Source: Arthrobacter sp. YN (GTDB taxonomy: Bacteria > Actinomycetota > Actinomycetes > Actinomycetales > Micrococcaceae). From it: a DNA stretch of 64,000 bases. Under the pieces are notes generated by a model. The model worked only from the letters and a program-made list of their open reading frames with translations. It searched no databases and was not told the DNA's origin. A program made the position numbers and the translations under genes. This document shows positions 45,492-54,658 of this stretch, in pieces (position 1 is the first letter of the stretch; every line of letters begins with the position of its first letter). Location: positions 1,798,001 to 1,862,000 of the forward strand of contig NZ_CP022436.1 of the NCBI RefSeq assembly GCF_002224285.1. Reading direction: 5' to 3'.

Positions 45492-46577
45492 TCAGAAGAG
45501 CGGCTGCTGTCCAGGGAGTGTGCCGGCGCCCACCTCAGGGGCAGCGGCCCCGTGCGCCGGGCGGGCGTTGCGGTGGCTGAATCCTGAAGTCCGGGTGTAG
45601 CCGTATTTCGCTTTGAAATGGGTGATACGGCCGGTCAGCCAGGTGCTGTATTCCTTGGAAACGTAGCCTTGGCCGTAGAGGCGGCGGTACTTGCCGACGA
45701 GTTCGGGGTGCTGGGCCGCCAGCCACTGCATGTACCACTCCCGCGTTCCTGGCTTCAGGTACAGCGCTCCTGCGGTGACACCCGTGGCGCCGGCTTTGGC
45801 GAGTTCGCTGAACAACGAATCGAGGGCCTCATCCGAGTCAGTGAGCCACGGCAGGATGGGCATCGCCATGACGCCGCAACCCAGTCCGGCATCCCGGAGC
45901 CGGGAAATCAGTTTGAGTCGGGCCCTGGGCGAGGGGGTACCGGGTTCCACCAGCTCGGCGAGATCTTCATTGGTCATGGCGAGCGAGATTCCGAGGTCCA
46001 CGGGCACCATGGTGGCAGCGTGCTTGAGCAGGGGGATATCACGCGCCAGCAGGGTGCCCTTGGTCAGGATGGAGAAGGGTGTGCCCGAGTCCGTCAGCGC
46101 ACGGATGATTCCGGGCATTAGGGCGTAGCGGCCTTCGGCGCGTTGGTAGGGGTCGGTGTTGGTTCCCAAAGCGACTTGGTGCCGTTCCCATGAGGGTTTG
46201 GCGAGTTCCCTCCGGAGCACTTCGGCGGCATTGATCTTCACCACCACTTGCGAATCGAAGTCGCGCCCGGCGTCGAACTCCAGATAAGTATGGCTCTTGC
46301 GGGCAAAGCAGTAGACGCAGGCGTGACTGCAGCCGCGGTAAGGGTTCACCGTCCATTCGAACGGCATGGCAGAACCCGAAGGCACCTTGTTGAGCACTGA
46401 CTTTGCGGTGACCTCATGAAAGGTGACTCCGGAGAATTCGGGTGTCGAGATGGAACGCACCAGCCCGGCCAGCGGCAGCAACGCATCCATGGCCGGGGCA
46501 GGGCCTGGAGCTGAAGAGCCGCCGTCGTCGGACGCCGGTCCACGGTTAGGTGACAGTGCTTGTGCGTCCCATCTCAT
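45492..46577 (-). CDS. Rv2578c-like / SplB-type radical SAM protein
   Basis: A 361-residue protein from ATG 46577 (an ATG at 46586 is an alternative). The radical SAM cysteines are C83, C87 and C90 (NPYRGCSHACVYCFAR); downstream NTDPYQRAEGRYALMPGIIR, LTKGTLLARDIPLL and MPVDLGISLAM-type segments match the Rv2578c-family, which is related to spore photoproduct lyase. A candidate LexA box lies immediately upstream, 10 nt before the start. The substrate is unknown; SplB relatives repair UV dimers, so DNA repair is a plausible but unproven role. Confidence 0.88.
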   Translation of the reverse strand: MRWDAQALSPNRGPASDDGGSSAPGPAPAMDALLPLAGLVRSISTPEFSGVTFHEVTAKSVLNKVPSGSAMPFEWTVNPYRGCSHACVYCFARKSHTYLEFDAGRDFDSQVVVKINAAEVLRRELAKPSWERHQVALGTNTDPYQRAEGRYALMPGIIRALTDSGTPFSILTKGTLLARDIPLLKHAATMVPVDLGISLAMTNEDLAELVEPGTPSPRARLKLISRLRDAGLGCGVMAMPILPWLTDSDEALDSLFSELAKAGATGVTAGALYLKPGTREWYMQWLAAQHPELVGKYRRLYGQGYVSKEYSTWLTGRITHFKAKYGYTRTSGFSHRNARPAHGAAAPEVGAGTLPGQQPLF

Positions 46578-46586
46578 GAACTCCAT

Positions 46587-46602
46587 TCGAAGGTATGTTC
46601 GA
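46587..46602. promoter_or_regulatory. LexA (SOS) box overlapping the radical SAM gene start region
   Basis: TCGAAGGTATGTTCGA matches TCGAAC-N4-GTTCGA at 11 of 12 fixed bases (only the sixth differs). It ends 10 nt from the start at 46577 and overlaps its weak GGAG, so LexA binding there would block initiation of the minus-strand gene. The divergent pcp gene begins at 46670, so it might also be affected. Confidence 0.68.
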
Positions 46603-46669
46603 ATGAATGTCAAGGACCCTCGCAGCGAATAGCCCAAAGCCGAGGGCCAAGCGTTGCTAAGGTTGGTCA

Positions 46670-47311
46670 ATGATTCTGCTGACTGGCTTCGAACCGTTCG
46701 GCCGGGACGATGTTAATCCTTCCTGGCATGCGGTGCGCCGCGCGCGGGACATCCTCCGGACTGAAGGCCTGGCGGTCGAAGCCCGGGAATTGCCGTGCGT
46801 TTTTGGCGAGTCGGCCACAACACTCCGCGAGGCAATGGACGCCATCAATCCAGACCTTGTGATCTGTGTGGGTTTGGCCGGCGGACGTGCACGGATATCC
46901 CTGGAACGTGTGGCCATCAACTGCGATGACGCAAGGATCCCCGATAACAAGGGCCAGAAGCCTGTGGACCAGGAAGTGGTCCGCGGCGGCCCGGCGGCGT
47001 ACTTCTCCACCTTGCCCATCAAGGCCGCGTTGCGGGACCTCCAGATTGCTGGAATCAAGGGAGAGGTCTCGCAGTCGGCAGGAACCTACGTCTGCAATCA
47101 CCTTTTCTACGCGTTGATGCATCTGCTCGCATCGAACCCAACCATCCGCGGTGGTTTCGTGCACATCCCATATCTCCCGGAACAGGTTTCCCCGGAAAGC
47201 GGTACCCCGTCCATGCCCTTGGAATCCGTGGCGGAGGGTCTTGCCGTCGTGGTACGGACGGCCCTACAGACGCGGATGGACGCTGCCTTGAGTGCCGGCG
47301 CCATCCACTAA
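46670..47311 (+). CDS. pcp: Pyroglutamyl-peptidase I
   Basis: A 213-residue cysteine peptidase removing N-terminal pyroglutamate. The triad can be read directly: Glu in ARISLERVAINCDD (about residue 80), Cys in SAGTYVCNHLFYALMH (about 143) and His in GGFVHIPYLPEQ (about 165). The opening MILLTGFEPFGRDDVNPSW is canonical. ATG 46670. The stop overlaps the convergent SIMPL gene by 4 nt. Confidence 0.96.
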   Translation: MILLTGFEPFGRDDVNPSWHAVRRARDILRTEGLAVEARELPCVFGESATTLREAMDAINPDLVICVGLAGGRARISLERVAINCDDARIPDNKGQKPVDQEVVRGGPAAYFSTLPIKAALRDLQIAGIKGEVSQSAGTYVCNHLFYALMHLLASNPTIRGGFVHIPYLPEQVSPESGTPSMPLESVAEGLAVVVRTALQTRMDAALSAGAIH

Positions 47312-47937
47312 AGAAGTTCCCATTCCACGGTGACGCTGGCCGTGACGGAGGATTCTCCGGCTTCAACGGGCAGAGATTCGGCGGAGAAAGATGCCCTGAC
47401 CATCCCGCCCAGGGGAATGGGGGTGCCATGGACGGGCTCCTGGGCAATGGATCTCACCTGCCCCAGCCGCGCAGCAGCCAGCGATGCGTACTGTTGGGCT
47501 CGTGCCAGTGCGTCCAGCCATGCCGCTTCCTGCGCCTGTGCGGTCACCGAGCTTGCATCGGCGAAGCCTTGGTCGATCCCATTGATCCTGATGTCGTCGC
47601 CTCCGGCCGCCACTGCGGCAGCGATGGCTGCCGGCGCATCCGCGTGTGAACGAATTCCTACCTGCAGTGTGGTGGACGCTACATACGCAGTGACCTTCTG
47701 GCCTTGTCCTTCCACCCACACGAGGTCGGCCCGCAGGTTCAGGCCGCTGGTCCGCAGGTCGACGTCCGTGACGCCGGCCTCCCGCAGACTTGCCGCGACA
47801 GCGCCGGCCGCCGTCCCGGCGTCGTCGTAGGCCTTGGCGGCAGTGTCCCGGCGCGTTTCCACACCCAGCGTCAACGTGACCAGGTCCGGAACTGCTGTGG
47901 CGCTCGCAGTCCCCGTTACAGTGATGGTGCGTTTCAT
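47308..47937 (-). CDS. SIMPL domain (DUF541) protein
   Basis: A 209-residue protein with SIMPL-type repeats: ITVTGTASATAVPDLVTLTLGVETRRDTAAKAYDDA, VDLRTSGLNLRADLVWVEG, and QAQEAAWLDALARAQQYASLAAARLG. The family is periplasmic or outer-membrane in other bacteria; here no clear signal peptide is seen. Function unknown, often linked to oxidative stress. Its start overlaps the next minus-strand stop by 4 nt (ATGA), so the two are probably co-translated. Confidence 0.85.
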   Translation of the reverse strand: MKRTITVTGTASATAVPDLVTLTLGVETRRDTAAKAYDDAGTAAGAVAASLREAGVTDVDLRTSGLNLRADLVWVEGQGQKVTAYVASTTLQVGIRSHADAPAAIAAAVAAGGDDIRINGIDQGFADASSVTAQAQEAAWLDALARAQQYASLAAARLGQVRSIAQEPVHGTPIPLGGMVRASFSAESLPVEAGESSVTASVTVEWELL

Positions 47938-48383
47938 GAGGCCTCGATTCCCTTGCCGACAGGTCCGTCCTGCCGATGGTGGTCAGTGTCAATGTATCCG
48001 CCCGCCGCGAGACCGGCCTGGCGCTCAAAGAAGTTGTTCGACGCCGGGTTGCCGCTGCGGAGCATCGACCAGCCGGCGGCGATGCCGTAGAGGGCAAGGA
48101 ACGGTAAGCCCAGACAGTACGCGTACTGGGTACTGTGTCGCTCCTCATGCCCCAGCAGCACGGCATTGCTGCCGGCGATTCCATGGGGTGCGCGGTACAG
48201 AATGACGTTTCCCAGCGTGAAGGCCCCCGCGTGGGGGAGCTTCCAGTCGTAACCAGCCGCGATCAGGAGTCCGCGCGGCCCGCGGGACAGCGTGGTTCGG
48301 GACGCGACGGCGACCATCAGTCCCAGCGGCGTGGACAGGTTCACGACGTTGGCCAGCTGCCGTAAGCGGTGCGCGGGTGTCAT
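47934..48383 (-). CDS. Conserved hypothetical protein with a HEERH zincin-like motif
   Basis: 149 residues. Near residues 80-90, VLLGHEERHSTQYAYCLG contains H-E-E-R-H, formally an HExxH zinc-binding pattern, and a hydrophobic helix follows (about 95-115). The opening half includes GAFTLGNVILYRA, reminiscent of DUF4157-like metalloprotease folds, but this is not certain. ATG 48383. Coupled to the SIMPL gene through overlapping start and stop codons. No named family was recognised. Confidence 0.72.
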   Translation of the reverse strand: MTPAHRLRQLANVVNLSTPLGLMVAVASRTTLSRGPRGLLIAAGYDWKLPHAGAFTLGNVILYRAPHGIAGSNAVLLGHEERHSTQYAYCLGLPFLALYGIAAGWSMLRSGNPASNNFFERQAGLAAGGYIDTDHHRQDGPVGKGIEAS

Positions 48384-48488
48384 GTGGCCAATGCTAGACC
48401 CGCCGTGTATGGCACCGCGCGGACAGCAAGGTTACGCTGATCGGGCACCCGCCGGTGCAGGGGAAACCACTATGGGGGAAGAGGACCA

Positions 48489-49433
48489 ATGAACACGAAA
48501 CGCGCCATGGGCGTCGTCGGTGTCCTGATTGCGGTGATGGTGGCTTTGACCGGTTGCGTCAAGCTCAACATGTCGGTGAAGGTCAACAACGAAAAGAGCG
48601 TGGACTACGAAGTTGTCTACGCCATCCAAAAATCCGTCCTGGGGGATAAGACCTTCGACGAGTTCATGGAGTCGAACGGCAGCGGCGGCGAAATGGACAT
48701 CCCCGAAGGTTCCACAGTGGTGGACTACGAGGACGAGAAGTACAAAGGCAAGCGCATCACCGCAGCCAATCTCGATCCTGCCAAGCTGGCAGAGTCTTCC
48801 AGCTCCGAGAATCCCTTCCAGCTGAAGAAGGAAGGTGACTTCTACGTCCTCACCATGGGTGGCGTGACAGGTGCCGACAGCGGGAATCCGTCGGCGTCGA
48901 GCATGGCAAAGTCCATGTTCGACGAAGCCTCCGTCAAGTTCACCTTCCCAGGCAAGGTGGTTGAGGCTCAGGGTGCCATTGTGGAGGGGAACACTGCGAC
49001 GTTCGACATGCTGTCCGTGAAGGAGTCAGTGGTTCAAGCCAAGGCTGAAGCCAATGCGGGCGTACCCATGTGGATCATCTGGATCCTGGTGGCCGTGCTG
49101 GTGATCGCCGCTGCGGTGGTGCTCGTGTTCGTGCTGCTGCGCAGGAAGTCCGCACAGCAAACGCCCGCGCTCGCAGGCGCTGCACCGTACGGCCAGCCGG
49201 GCTATGCTCCTCAGCAGGACGCCTACCCCCAGCAGCCAACGCAGTCACCTCAAGCGGACTGGGCAGGGCAGGGTTACACCCCGGGGGCGCCTCCGGCTCA
49301 GGCCGCGGCACCGACCCAGGTCCCGCAGCCGCCTGCTCAGCAGTTCCCGACGCAGTTCCCGACGCAGCAGCCACCCGTCCAACGGAACGACGACGGACAG
49401 TCGCCACCGCCGCCGCCGGCACCGCCCGCCTAG
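48489..49433 (+). CDS. LppM-like lipoprotein with C-terminal membrane helix and Pro/Gln-rich tail
   Basis: 314 residues. A signal with lipobox LTGC puts the lipid-modified Cys at residue 23; the extracellular part (24-190) resembles the LppM/DUF3153 beta-rich domain. A strong membrane helix follows (about 196-219, WIIWILVAVLVIAAAVVLVF) with Arg-Arg-Lys on its inner side, and a roughly 90-residue Gln/Pro/Ala-rich tail ends in PPPPPAPPA. The tail would be cytoplasmic. Such proteins are associated with the cell envelope; no precise function is inferred. Confidence 0.82.
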   Translation: MNTKRAMGVVGVLIAVMVALTGCVKLNMSVKVNNEKSVDYEVVYAIQKSVLGDKTFDEFMESNGSGGEMDIPEGSTVVDYEDEKYKGKRITAANLDPAKLAESSSSENPFQLKKEGDFYVLTMGGVTGADSGNPSASSMAKSMFDEASVKFTFPGKVVEAQGAIVEGNTATFDMLSVKESVVQAKAEANAGVPMWIIWILVAVLVIAAAVVLVFVLLRRKSAQQTPALAGAAPYGQPGYAPQQDAYPQQPTQSPQADWAGQGYTPGAPPAQAAAPTQVPQPPAQQFPTQFPTQQPPVQRNDDGQSPPPPPAPPA

Positions 49434-49534
49434 GGTCGGGGGGCACTCATGGCGACTTCCGCCGTCGGGCTGTTCACATGGCGGGACGCGTCTTGGTGGG
49501 TTAAATCCCGTGCGTGACGTTCAACTAGACTGAA

Positions 49535-49568
49535 GGGTAGTGCGTGCCGTCCGCGGCAAGCACTGCCC
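49535..49568 (+). other. Hairpin in the pheS leader
   Basis: GGGTAGTGCGTGCCG (49535-49549) pairs with CGGCAAGCACTGCCC (49554-49568) with one G-A mismatch and one wobble, loop TCCG; TTTCGTTTT follows at 49569-49577, as in an intrinsic terminator or attenuator. It is 57 nt before the pheS start. No T-box or leader peptide with Phe codons was recognised. Confidence 0.5.
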
Positions 49569-49625
49569 TTTCGTTTTGCAGGCCTGCTTTGCCGGCCGAT
49601 CCCTACTCGTAGCTAAGAACAGTAG

Positions 49626-50687
49626 ATGACTGACACTTTGCCAGGCGCTGCCATCCCGAATCCGCTGGATGAAGCCGCCATCACCGCCGCCGTCGAGGAC
49701 GCCATTGCCGCAATTTCGGCTGCTTCCTCCCTCGAAGAACTCAAGGCTGTCCGCCTCGCCCACACCGGCGAGAAGTCGCCACTGAGCCTGGCCAACCGTG
49801 AAATCGGTGGGCTGGCCAAGGAGCATAAGGCTGCGGCCGGCAAGCTCATGGGGTCCTCCCGCGGACGCGTCAACCAGGCGCTCGCAGCCCGGACCGAGGT
49901 TCTCGAAGCAGAGAACGACGCCCGCATCCTGGTGGAAGAAACCGTGGATGTGACGGCCGCTCCGCGTCGTCGCCGGGCAGGTGCACGCCACCCGCTGTCC
50001 ACCCTGCAGGACCGCGTCTCGGACATCTTCGTTGGCATGGGCTGGGAAATCGCCGAAGGGCCCGAGGTTGAGTCCGAGTGGTTCAACTTCGATGCTTTGA
50101 ACTTCAAGCCGGACCACCCTGCCCGCGAAATGCAGGACACGTTCTTCGTGGAGCCTCCTGAGGCTCACCTGCTCATGCGCACGCACACGTCGCCTGTACA
50201 GGTTCGCTCCATGCTGGAACGTGAAGTTCCCATCTACGTTTTGTGCCCCGGCAAGGTCTTCCGTACTGACGAACTCGATGCCACGCACACGCCCGTCTTC
50301 CACCAGTTCGAGGGCCTTGCGATCGACAAGAACTTGAGCATGGCGGACCTGCGCGGCACGTTGGAGCACTTCGCCCGCCAGATGTTTGGCGATGAAGCCT
50401 CCATCCGCCTGCGCCCCAACTACTTCCCGTTCACTGAGCCTTCTGCTGAGCTGGACATCTGGCACCCGGGTGCCAAGGGCGGTCCCCGCTGGATCGAGTG
50501 GGGTGGCTGCGGCATGGTCAACCCCAACGTCCTCCGGGCAGCCGGGATCGATCCGGACATCTATTCAGGTTTTGCTTTCGGCATGGGCATCGAGCGCACG
50601 CTCATGTTCCGCAACGAGGTCGGCGATATGCGCGACATGATCGAAGGCGACGTACGTTTCAGCGAGCACTTCGGGATGGAGATCTAA
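49626..50687 (+). CDS. pheS: Phenylalanyl-tRNA synthetase alpha subunit
   Basis: A 353-residue class II catalytic subunit. An N-terminal coiled-coil arm (LEELKAVRLAHTGEKSPL) contacts tRNA, then HPLSTLQDRVSDIFVGMGWE, motif 2 around TSPVQVRSML, FHQFEGLAIDK, and motif 3 FAFGMGIERTLMF. ATG 49626 is the start. pheT follows after 2 nt, with its GTG next to the TAA. Confidence 0.97.
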   Translation: MTDTLPGAAIPNPLDEAAITAAVEDAIAAISAASSLEELKAVRLAHTGEKSPLSLANREIGGLAKEHKAAAGKLMGSSRGRVNQALAARTEVLEAENDARILVEETVDVTAAPRRRRAGARHPLSTLQDRVSDIFVGMGWEIAEGPEVESEWFNFDALNFKPDHPAREMQDTFFVEPPEAHLLMRTHTSPVQVRSMLEREVPIYVLCPGKVFRTDELDATHTPVFHQFEGLAIDKNLSMADLRGTLEHFARQMFGDEASIRLRPNYFPFTEPSAELDIWHPGAKGGPRWIEWGGCGMVNPNVLRAAGIDPDIYSGFAFGMGIERTLMFRNEVGDMRDMIEGDVRFSEHFGMEI

Positions 50688-50689
50688 CA

Positions 50690-53233
50690 GTGCGTATCCC
50701 ACTTTCCTGGCTGCGTGAATTCGCGCAGGTTCCGGCCGATGCTACGGCCGAAGACGTCATGGCGGACCTGGTCAAGGTTGGCTTTGAAGAAGAAGAGGTC
50801 CACCGTCCCACTGACGAGCTCACAGGCCCCGTTGTGGTTGGCCAGGTTCTGAGCCTGGTCAAGGAACCGCAAACCAACGGCAAGACCATCAACTGGTGCC
50901 AGGTCCGCGTCGTTCCCGAGGGACAGGAGCAGACGCTCACCGGCAAGGGCATTGATCCTTCCGGCGTGCAGGGCATCATCTGCGGCGCGCATAACTTTGT
51001 TGAGGGCGACAAAGTGGTTGTCACCCTCCCTGGTGCAGTGTTGCCCGGAAACTTCCAGATCTCTGCCCGGAAGACCTACGGTCACCTGTCTGCGGGCATG
51101 ATCGCTTCCGTCCGTGAGCTGGGCATCGGCGACGACCACGACGGCATCCTTGTTCTGTCCCGCATCGGTCTGGACCCGGAGATCGGCACCGACGCGATGG
51201 AACTTCTGGGTCTGTACGATCAGGCAGCGGAAATCAACGTCACCCCGGACCGTGGCTATGCCTTCTCCATCCGTGGCGTTGCGCGCGAGTACGCCCACGC
51301 CACCGGAACCACCTTCGTGGATCCGGCGTCGAAAGTCTCGGCTCCGGCCACCCTGCAGGGCGGCTACGGCGTCAAGCTCAACGACGACGCTCCCATCTAC
51401 GGCAAGCCGGGCTGCGATCGCTTCGTGGCCCGCACGGTACGTGGTGTGGATGCTTCGCGTCCCACGCCGCCATGGATGTCCGCCCGACTTCGTTTGGCCG
51501 GCGTCCGGTCCATCTCGCTGCCGGTTGATATCTCCAACTACGTGATGCTGGAACTCGGCCAACCGAACCACTGCTACGACCTGGACAAGCTCGCAGGCGA
51601 CATCGTGGTGCGTCGTGCCGTGGCGGGGGAGAAGATCACCACCCTCGATGACAAGGAGCGCAAGCTCGACGTCGAGGACCTGCTGATCACTGACGATTCG
51701 GGTGCCATCGGCATCGCCGGTGTCATGGGCGGTGCCCACACTGAGGTGTCCGATTCCACCACGAACATCCTGGTGGAAGCCGCGCACTTCGACGAAGTGT
51801 CGATCGCCCGCTCCCGCCGCCGCCACAAGCTGCCGTCCGAGGCTTCCAAGCGCTTCGAGCGCGGGGTTGATTGGCATGTCGCCAACATTGCCGCCCAGCG
51901 TGTGGTGGATCTTCTGGTGGAGCTCGCCGGTGGCACGGCGGATGAGGCCGGGACCGACGTCGGAACCGCTCCTGACGCGGTCACCATCGAACTGCCGGCA
52001 GAGTTTGCCGCCGCCCGTATCGGCATCGACTTCACTGAAGAGCAGATCACCACCTCGCTGGTGGACCTTGGGGCCATCGTGGAGAAGACCGCCAATGGCT
52101 ACCTGGTGACCGCTCCCAGCTGGCGCAACGACCTTGAAACCAAGGAAGACCTCGCCGAGGAAATCGCCCGCCTGGTGGGATACGACAACATCCCGTCCAC
52201 CCTCCCCGTGGCGCCTCCGGGCCGTGGCCTGAGCCGCAGCCAGCAGCAGAAGCGCCGCGTTGTTCAGGCGTTGGCTGATGCCGGTCTCACCGAGGTGCTG
52301 ACCTACCCGTTCGTTTCCAAGGCAGCCAACGACACGTTCGGTGTTGCTGCTGAAGGAGCGGCGCGTCCGGCGTTGAAGCTGGCGAACCCGATCAGCGAGG
52401 AGCAAGGATTCCTCCGCACGTCCATCCTGCCGGGCCTGATCGAGGTTGCCCGCCGCAACCACTCCCGCGGCTTCCGGGACCTGGCTCTCTATGAAGCAGG
52501 TTCGGTGTTCCTCCCGGGCGAATCGCTGGGCACGGATTCCATTCCGCCGCTGGGCGTCAAGCCTGCCGATGAGGTTCTGGATGGGCTGTACGACGGCGTC
52601 CCCCACCAGCCGCTGCACATCGCCGCTGTATTCACCGGCCATGATTCTCCTGCCGCGGCCACGCACACACCGCGTGCGTGGGATTGGGCCGACGCCTTGG
52701 ACGTTGCCCGCCTCGTGGCCGATGTACTGGGTGTTGAACTGGTAGTCAGCCAGGGCAGTCACCAAGCATTCCACCCGGGCCGTGCAGCCGAGCTCGCGCT
52801 GCGCAACGGGGATGTTGTTGGTTACGCAGGTGAGCTTCACCCGAAGCTTCTTGCCGCCCATGACATGCCTGCACGGTCAGTGGCGCTCGAGATCAACGTG
52901 GAAGCACTGTTCGACGCCGCGGCTGATGTCATCGTGGCCAAGCACATCTCCGGGTTCCCCGTGGCGACTCAGGACGTTGCGTTGGTTGTTCCTCAGGACG
53001 TGCCGGCAGACCAGGTTCTTTCGGCGTTGCGCGAAGGTGCCGGCGAACTCCTCGAGGACGTCGCGTTGTTCGACGTCTACGTTGGCCCCGGGATCGAGGA
53101 AGGCAAGAAGTCGCTGGCCTTCGGTCTCCGTTTCCGTGCCAACGACCGCACACTGACCGCGGACGAGGCATCTGAAGCCCGCGCCGCAGCCGTTGCAGTT
53201 GCGGCCGAGCGCTTCGGAGCAGTCCAGCGCTAG
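50690..53233 (+). CDS. pheT: Phenylalanyl-tRNA synthetase beta subunit
   Basis: An 847-residue beta subunit. The EMAP-like tRNA-binding domain (about 40-155, VVVGQVLSLVKEPQTNGKTINWCQV), B3/B4 editing domain (about 210-400, PDRGYAFSIRGVAREYA), B5 domain (about 415-485) and the ferredoxin-fold anticodon-binding domain (last 90 residues, SGFPVATQDVALVVPQDV) are in order. Start GTG 50690 (MRIPLSWLREF); upstream in-frame sequence belongs to pheS. A strong terminator follows. Confidence 0.97.
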   Translation: MRIPLSWLREFAQVPADATAEDVMADLVKVGFEEEEVHRPTDELTGPVVVGQVLSLVKEPQTNGKTINWCQVRVVPEGQEQTLTGKGIDPSGVQGIICGAHNFVEGDKVVVTLPGAVLPGNFQISARKTYGHLSAGMIASVRELGIGDDHDGILVLSRIGLDPEIGTDAMELLGLYDQAAEINVTPDRGYAFSIRGVAREYAHATGTTFVDPASKVSAPATLQGGYGVKLNDDAPIYGKPGCDRFVARTVRGVDASRPTPPWMSARLRLAGVRSISLPVDISNYVMLELGQPNHCYDLDKLAGDIVVRRAVAGEKITTLDDKERKLDVEDLLITDDSGAIGIAGVMGGAHTEVSDSTTNILVEAAHFDEVSIARSRRRHKLPSEASKRFERGVDWHVANIAAQRVVDLLVELAGGTADEAGTDVGTAPDAVTIELPAEFAAARIGIDFTEEQITTSLVDLGAIVEKTANGYLVTAPSWRNDLETKEDLAEEIARLVGYDNIPSTLPVAPPGRGLSRSQQQKRRVVQALADAGLTEVLTYPFVSKAANDTFGVAAEGAARPALKLANPISEEQGFLRTSILPGLIEVARRNHSRGFRDLALYEAGSVFLPGESLGTDSIPPLGVKPADEVLDGLYDGVPHQPLHIAAVFTGHDSPAAATHTPRAWDWADALDVARLVADVLGVELVVSQGSHQAFHPGRAAELALRNGDVVGYAGELHPKLLAAHDMPARSVALEINVEALFDAAADVIVAKHISGFPVATQDVALVVPQDVPADQVLSALREGAGELLEDVALFDVYVGPGIEEGKKSLAFGLRFRANDRTLTADEASEARAAAVAVAAERFGAVQR

Positions 53234-53242
53234 CACCCTCTG

Positions 53243-53287
53243 TAAAAAGAAATCCCCGGGACCTGATGGTTCCGGGATTTCTTTTTA
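53243..53287 (+). terminator. Terminator after pheT
   Basis: AAAAAGAAATCCC pairs with GGGATTTCTTTTT across a GC-rich inner stem around CCTGATGG, and the T run completes a textbook Rho-independent terminator. Confidence 0.88.
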
Positions 53288-53416
53288 TTGAGATAGGGCT
53301 CCCAGCATCTTGACAGACTATTCACGAATGTATGACAGTTTTGTCATGCACATGTGAAGCATGTGTATCACATCCCTCGCACGGCTCTTCTCTGAGCCGT
53401 CCCTTGAAAGGTACCC

Positions 53417-54283
53417 ATGAAGAAGCAGAACGTTGCTTTGCTTGTTGGAGCTGCAGTGATGGCTTTGACGTCCTCGCTTGGTGGAGCCGCAGTCGCGTCA
53501 GAGTCGACGCCGCAAGTAACCGCCGCCGAGGTCCAGCCTGTATCGCACACCGTGGACAAGTCGCAGGTTTCGGGATCCGCTGCGTCACCGCTGGCCGACA
53601 AGTACACGATTGCCGCACCATCCAAGAACGGAGGCGCCTCCACGGACTCAGTCATCGGCGCTGATGGTCGCGTCCGCATCACCAACACCACGGCGGCGCC
53701 GAACCGCTCCATCGTCCAGATCGAGTTCAACGGCGGCTACATTTGCTCCGGTGCCTTGATTTCCGACGACACCGTGCTGACAGCGGGCCACTGCGTGCAC
53801 GAGGGCGGAACCGGGTCAGCGGCTGATTACTCCTGGGGCGTGAAAGTGGCGCCTGGTCGGAATGGATCGACGGATCCTTACGGTACGTGTGGCGCAACGC
53901 AGCTCTTGACGGACCAGCGCTGGATAGACTCGGCGAACACCAACGCCGACTGGGGCGTCATTAAGCTCGACTGCACCATCGGCAACACCACCGGCTGGCT
54001 CAATTACACCGGCACCACCGCAAGTCTGAATGGCACCAGCACCACGGTCCGTGGCTACCCGGGGGATAAAGCGTTCGGCACCATGTGGTCCATGACTGGT
54101 CCCATTGAGAGCACCACCACCGAGAAGGTCTACTACAAGATGGACACGTACGGCGGCCAAAGCGGCGCCCCCGTTTACAACAGCTCCAACACCATCATGG
54201 CCATCCACACCAACGGCGGCAGCTCCAACTCGGGCACCCGCATCACGCCCACACTGGCGAACTACCTGACGTCGGTAAAATAG
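53417..54283 (+). CDS. Secreted V8-like glutamyl endopeptidase (S1B serine protease)
   Basis: A 288-residue secreted protease. Signal peptide (about 1-28, ending near AVA/SES), a propeptide to about residue 78, then a chymotrypsin-fold domain with the triad H125 (VLTAGHCVH), D178 (NTNADWGVIKL) and S249 (YGGQSGAPVY). The mature start probably is the VIGADGRVRI segment near residue 79. The Gly-rich GGQSGAP context and a preference for glutamate fit the GluSE/V8 family, but specificity is inferred. ATG 53417 follows AAGG. Stands alone; a hairpin follows. Confidence 0.93.
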   Translation: MKKQNVALLVGAAVMALTSSLGGAAVASESTPQVTAAEVQPVSHTVDKSQVSGSAASPLADKYTIAAPSKNGGASTDSVIGADGRVRITNTTAAPNRSIVQIEFNGGYICSGALISDDTVLTAGHCVHEGGTGSAADYSWGVKVAPGRNGSTDPYGTCGATQLLTDQRWIDSANTNADWGVIKLDCTIGNTTGWLNYTGTTASLNGTSTTVRGYPGDKAFGTMWSMTGPIESTTTEKVYYKMDTYGGQSGAPVYNSSNTIMAIHTNGGSSNSGTRITPTLANYLTSVK

Positions 54284-54658
54284 CAGGGTTGAGTTAATCC
54301 GAAGAGGCAGTGTTCCCCGCAGCGTGATCCCGGCTGCGGGGACGCGTGCTTTGGCGGATAGGAGCCCGACAAGTACAAGCAATATTTTGCAGGGGACAAA
54401 GTTCTCTATGGGGTAACGGGTGTGTGGATTGGACCGCGGGGCGACCTTCCCTTGGCTGACCACGTTCTTGGCCTAGGCGCGACCCACCCCTGTTAGTAGC
54501 AAGTACTCCGGCCGAATGTTACGTACCCATCTGATGCACGGTATTGACGGTGATTGGTTACAGCGGGCGACTCCTGTGCCTGAGCCAGGATTGGATCTGC
54601 ATATGGATGGGATCTCGCAGTAGCCTCGGAACACAGGGCCGTTCGGTGACAACCTTTC
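54284..54658. other. 375-nt gap downstream of the protease
   Basis: Contains a hairpin (CCCCGCAGC 54315-54323 pairing with GCTGCGGGG 54333-54341) consistent with a terminator for the protease. No gene or repeat is evident in the rest; the open frames there read as noise. It lies between convergent genes. Confidence 0.5.

Noticed and set aside
50684-52861. A 725-residue open frame antisense to pheT
   Set aside because: It mirrors pheT codons, lacks any recognisable motif, and pheT is clearly conserved on the plus strand.
53334-53347. TGACA/TGTCA inverted repeat before the V8-like protease
   Set aside because: Arms are only 5 bp and could arise by chance; insufficient for a site call.
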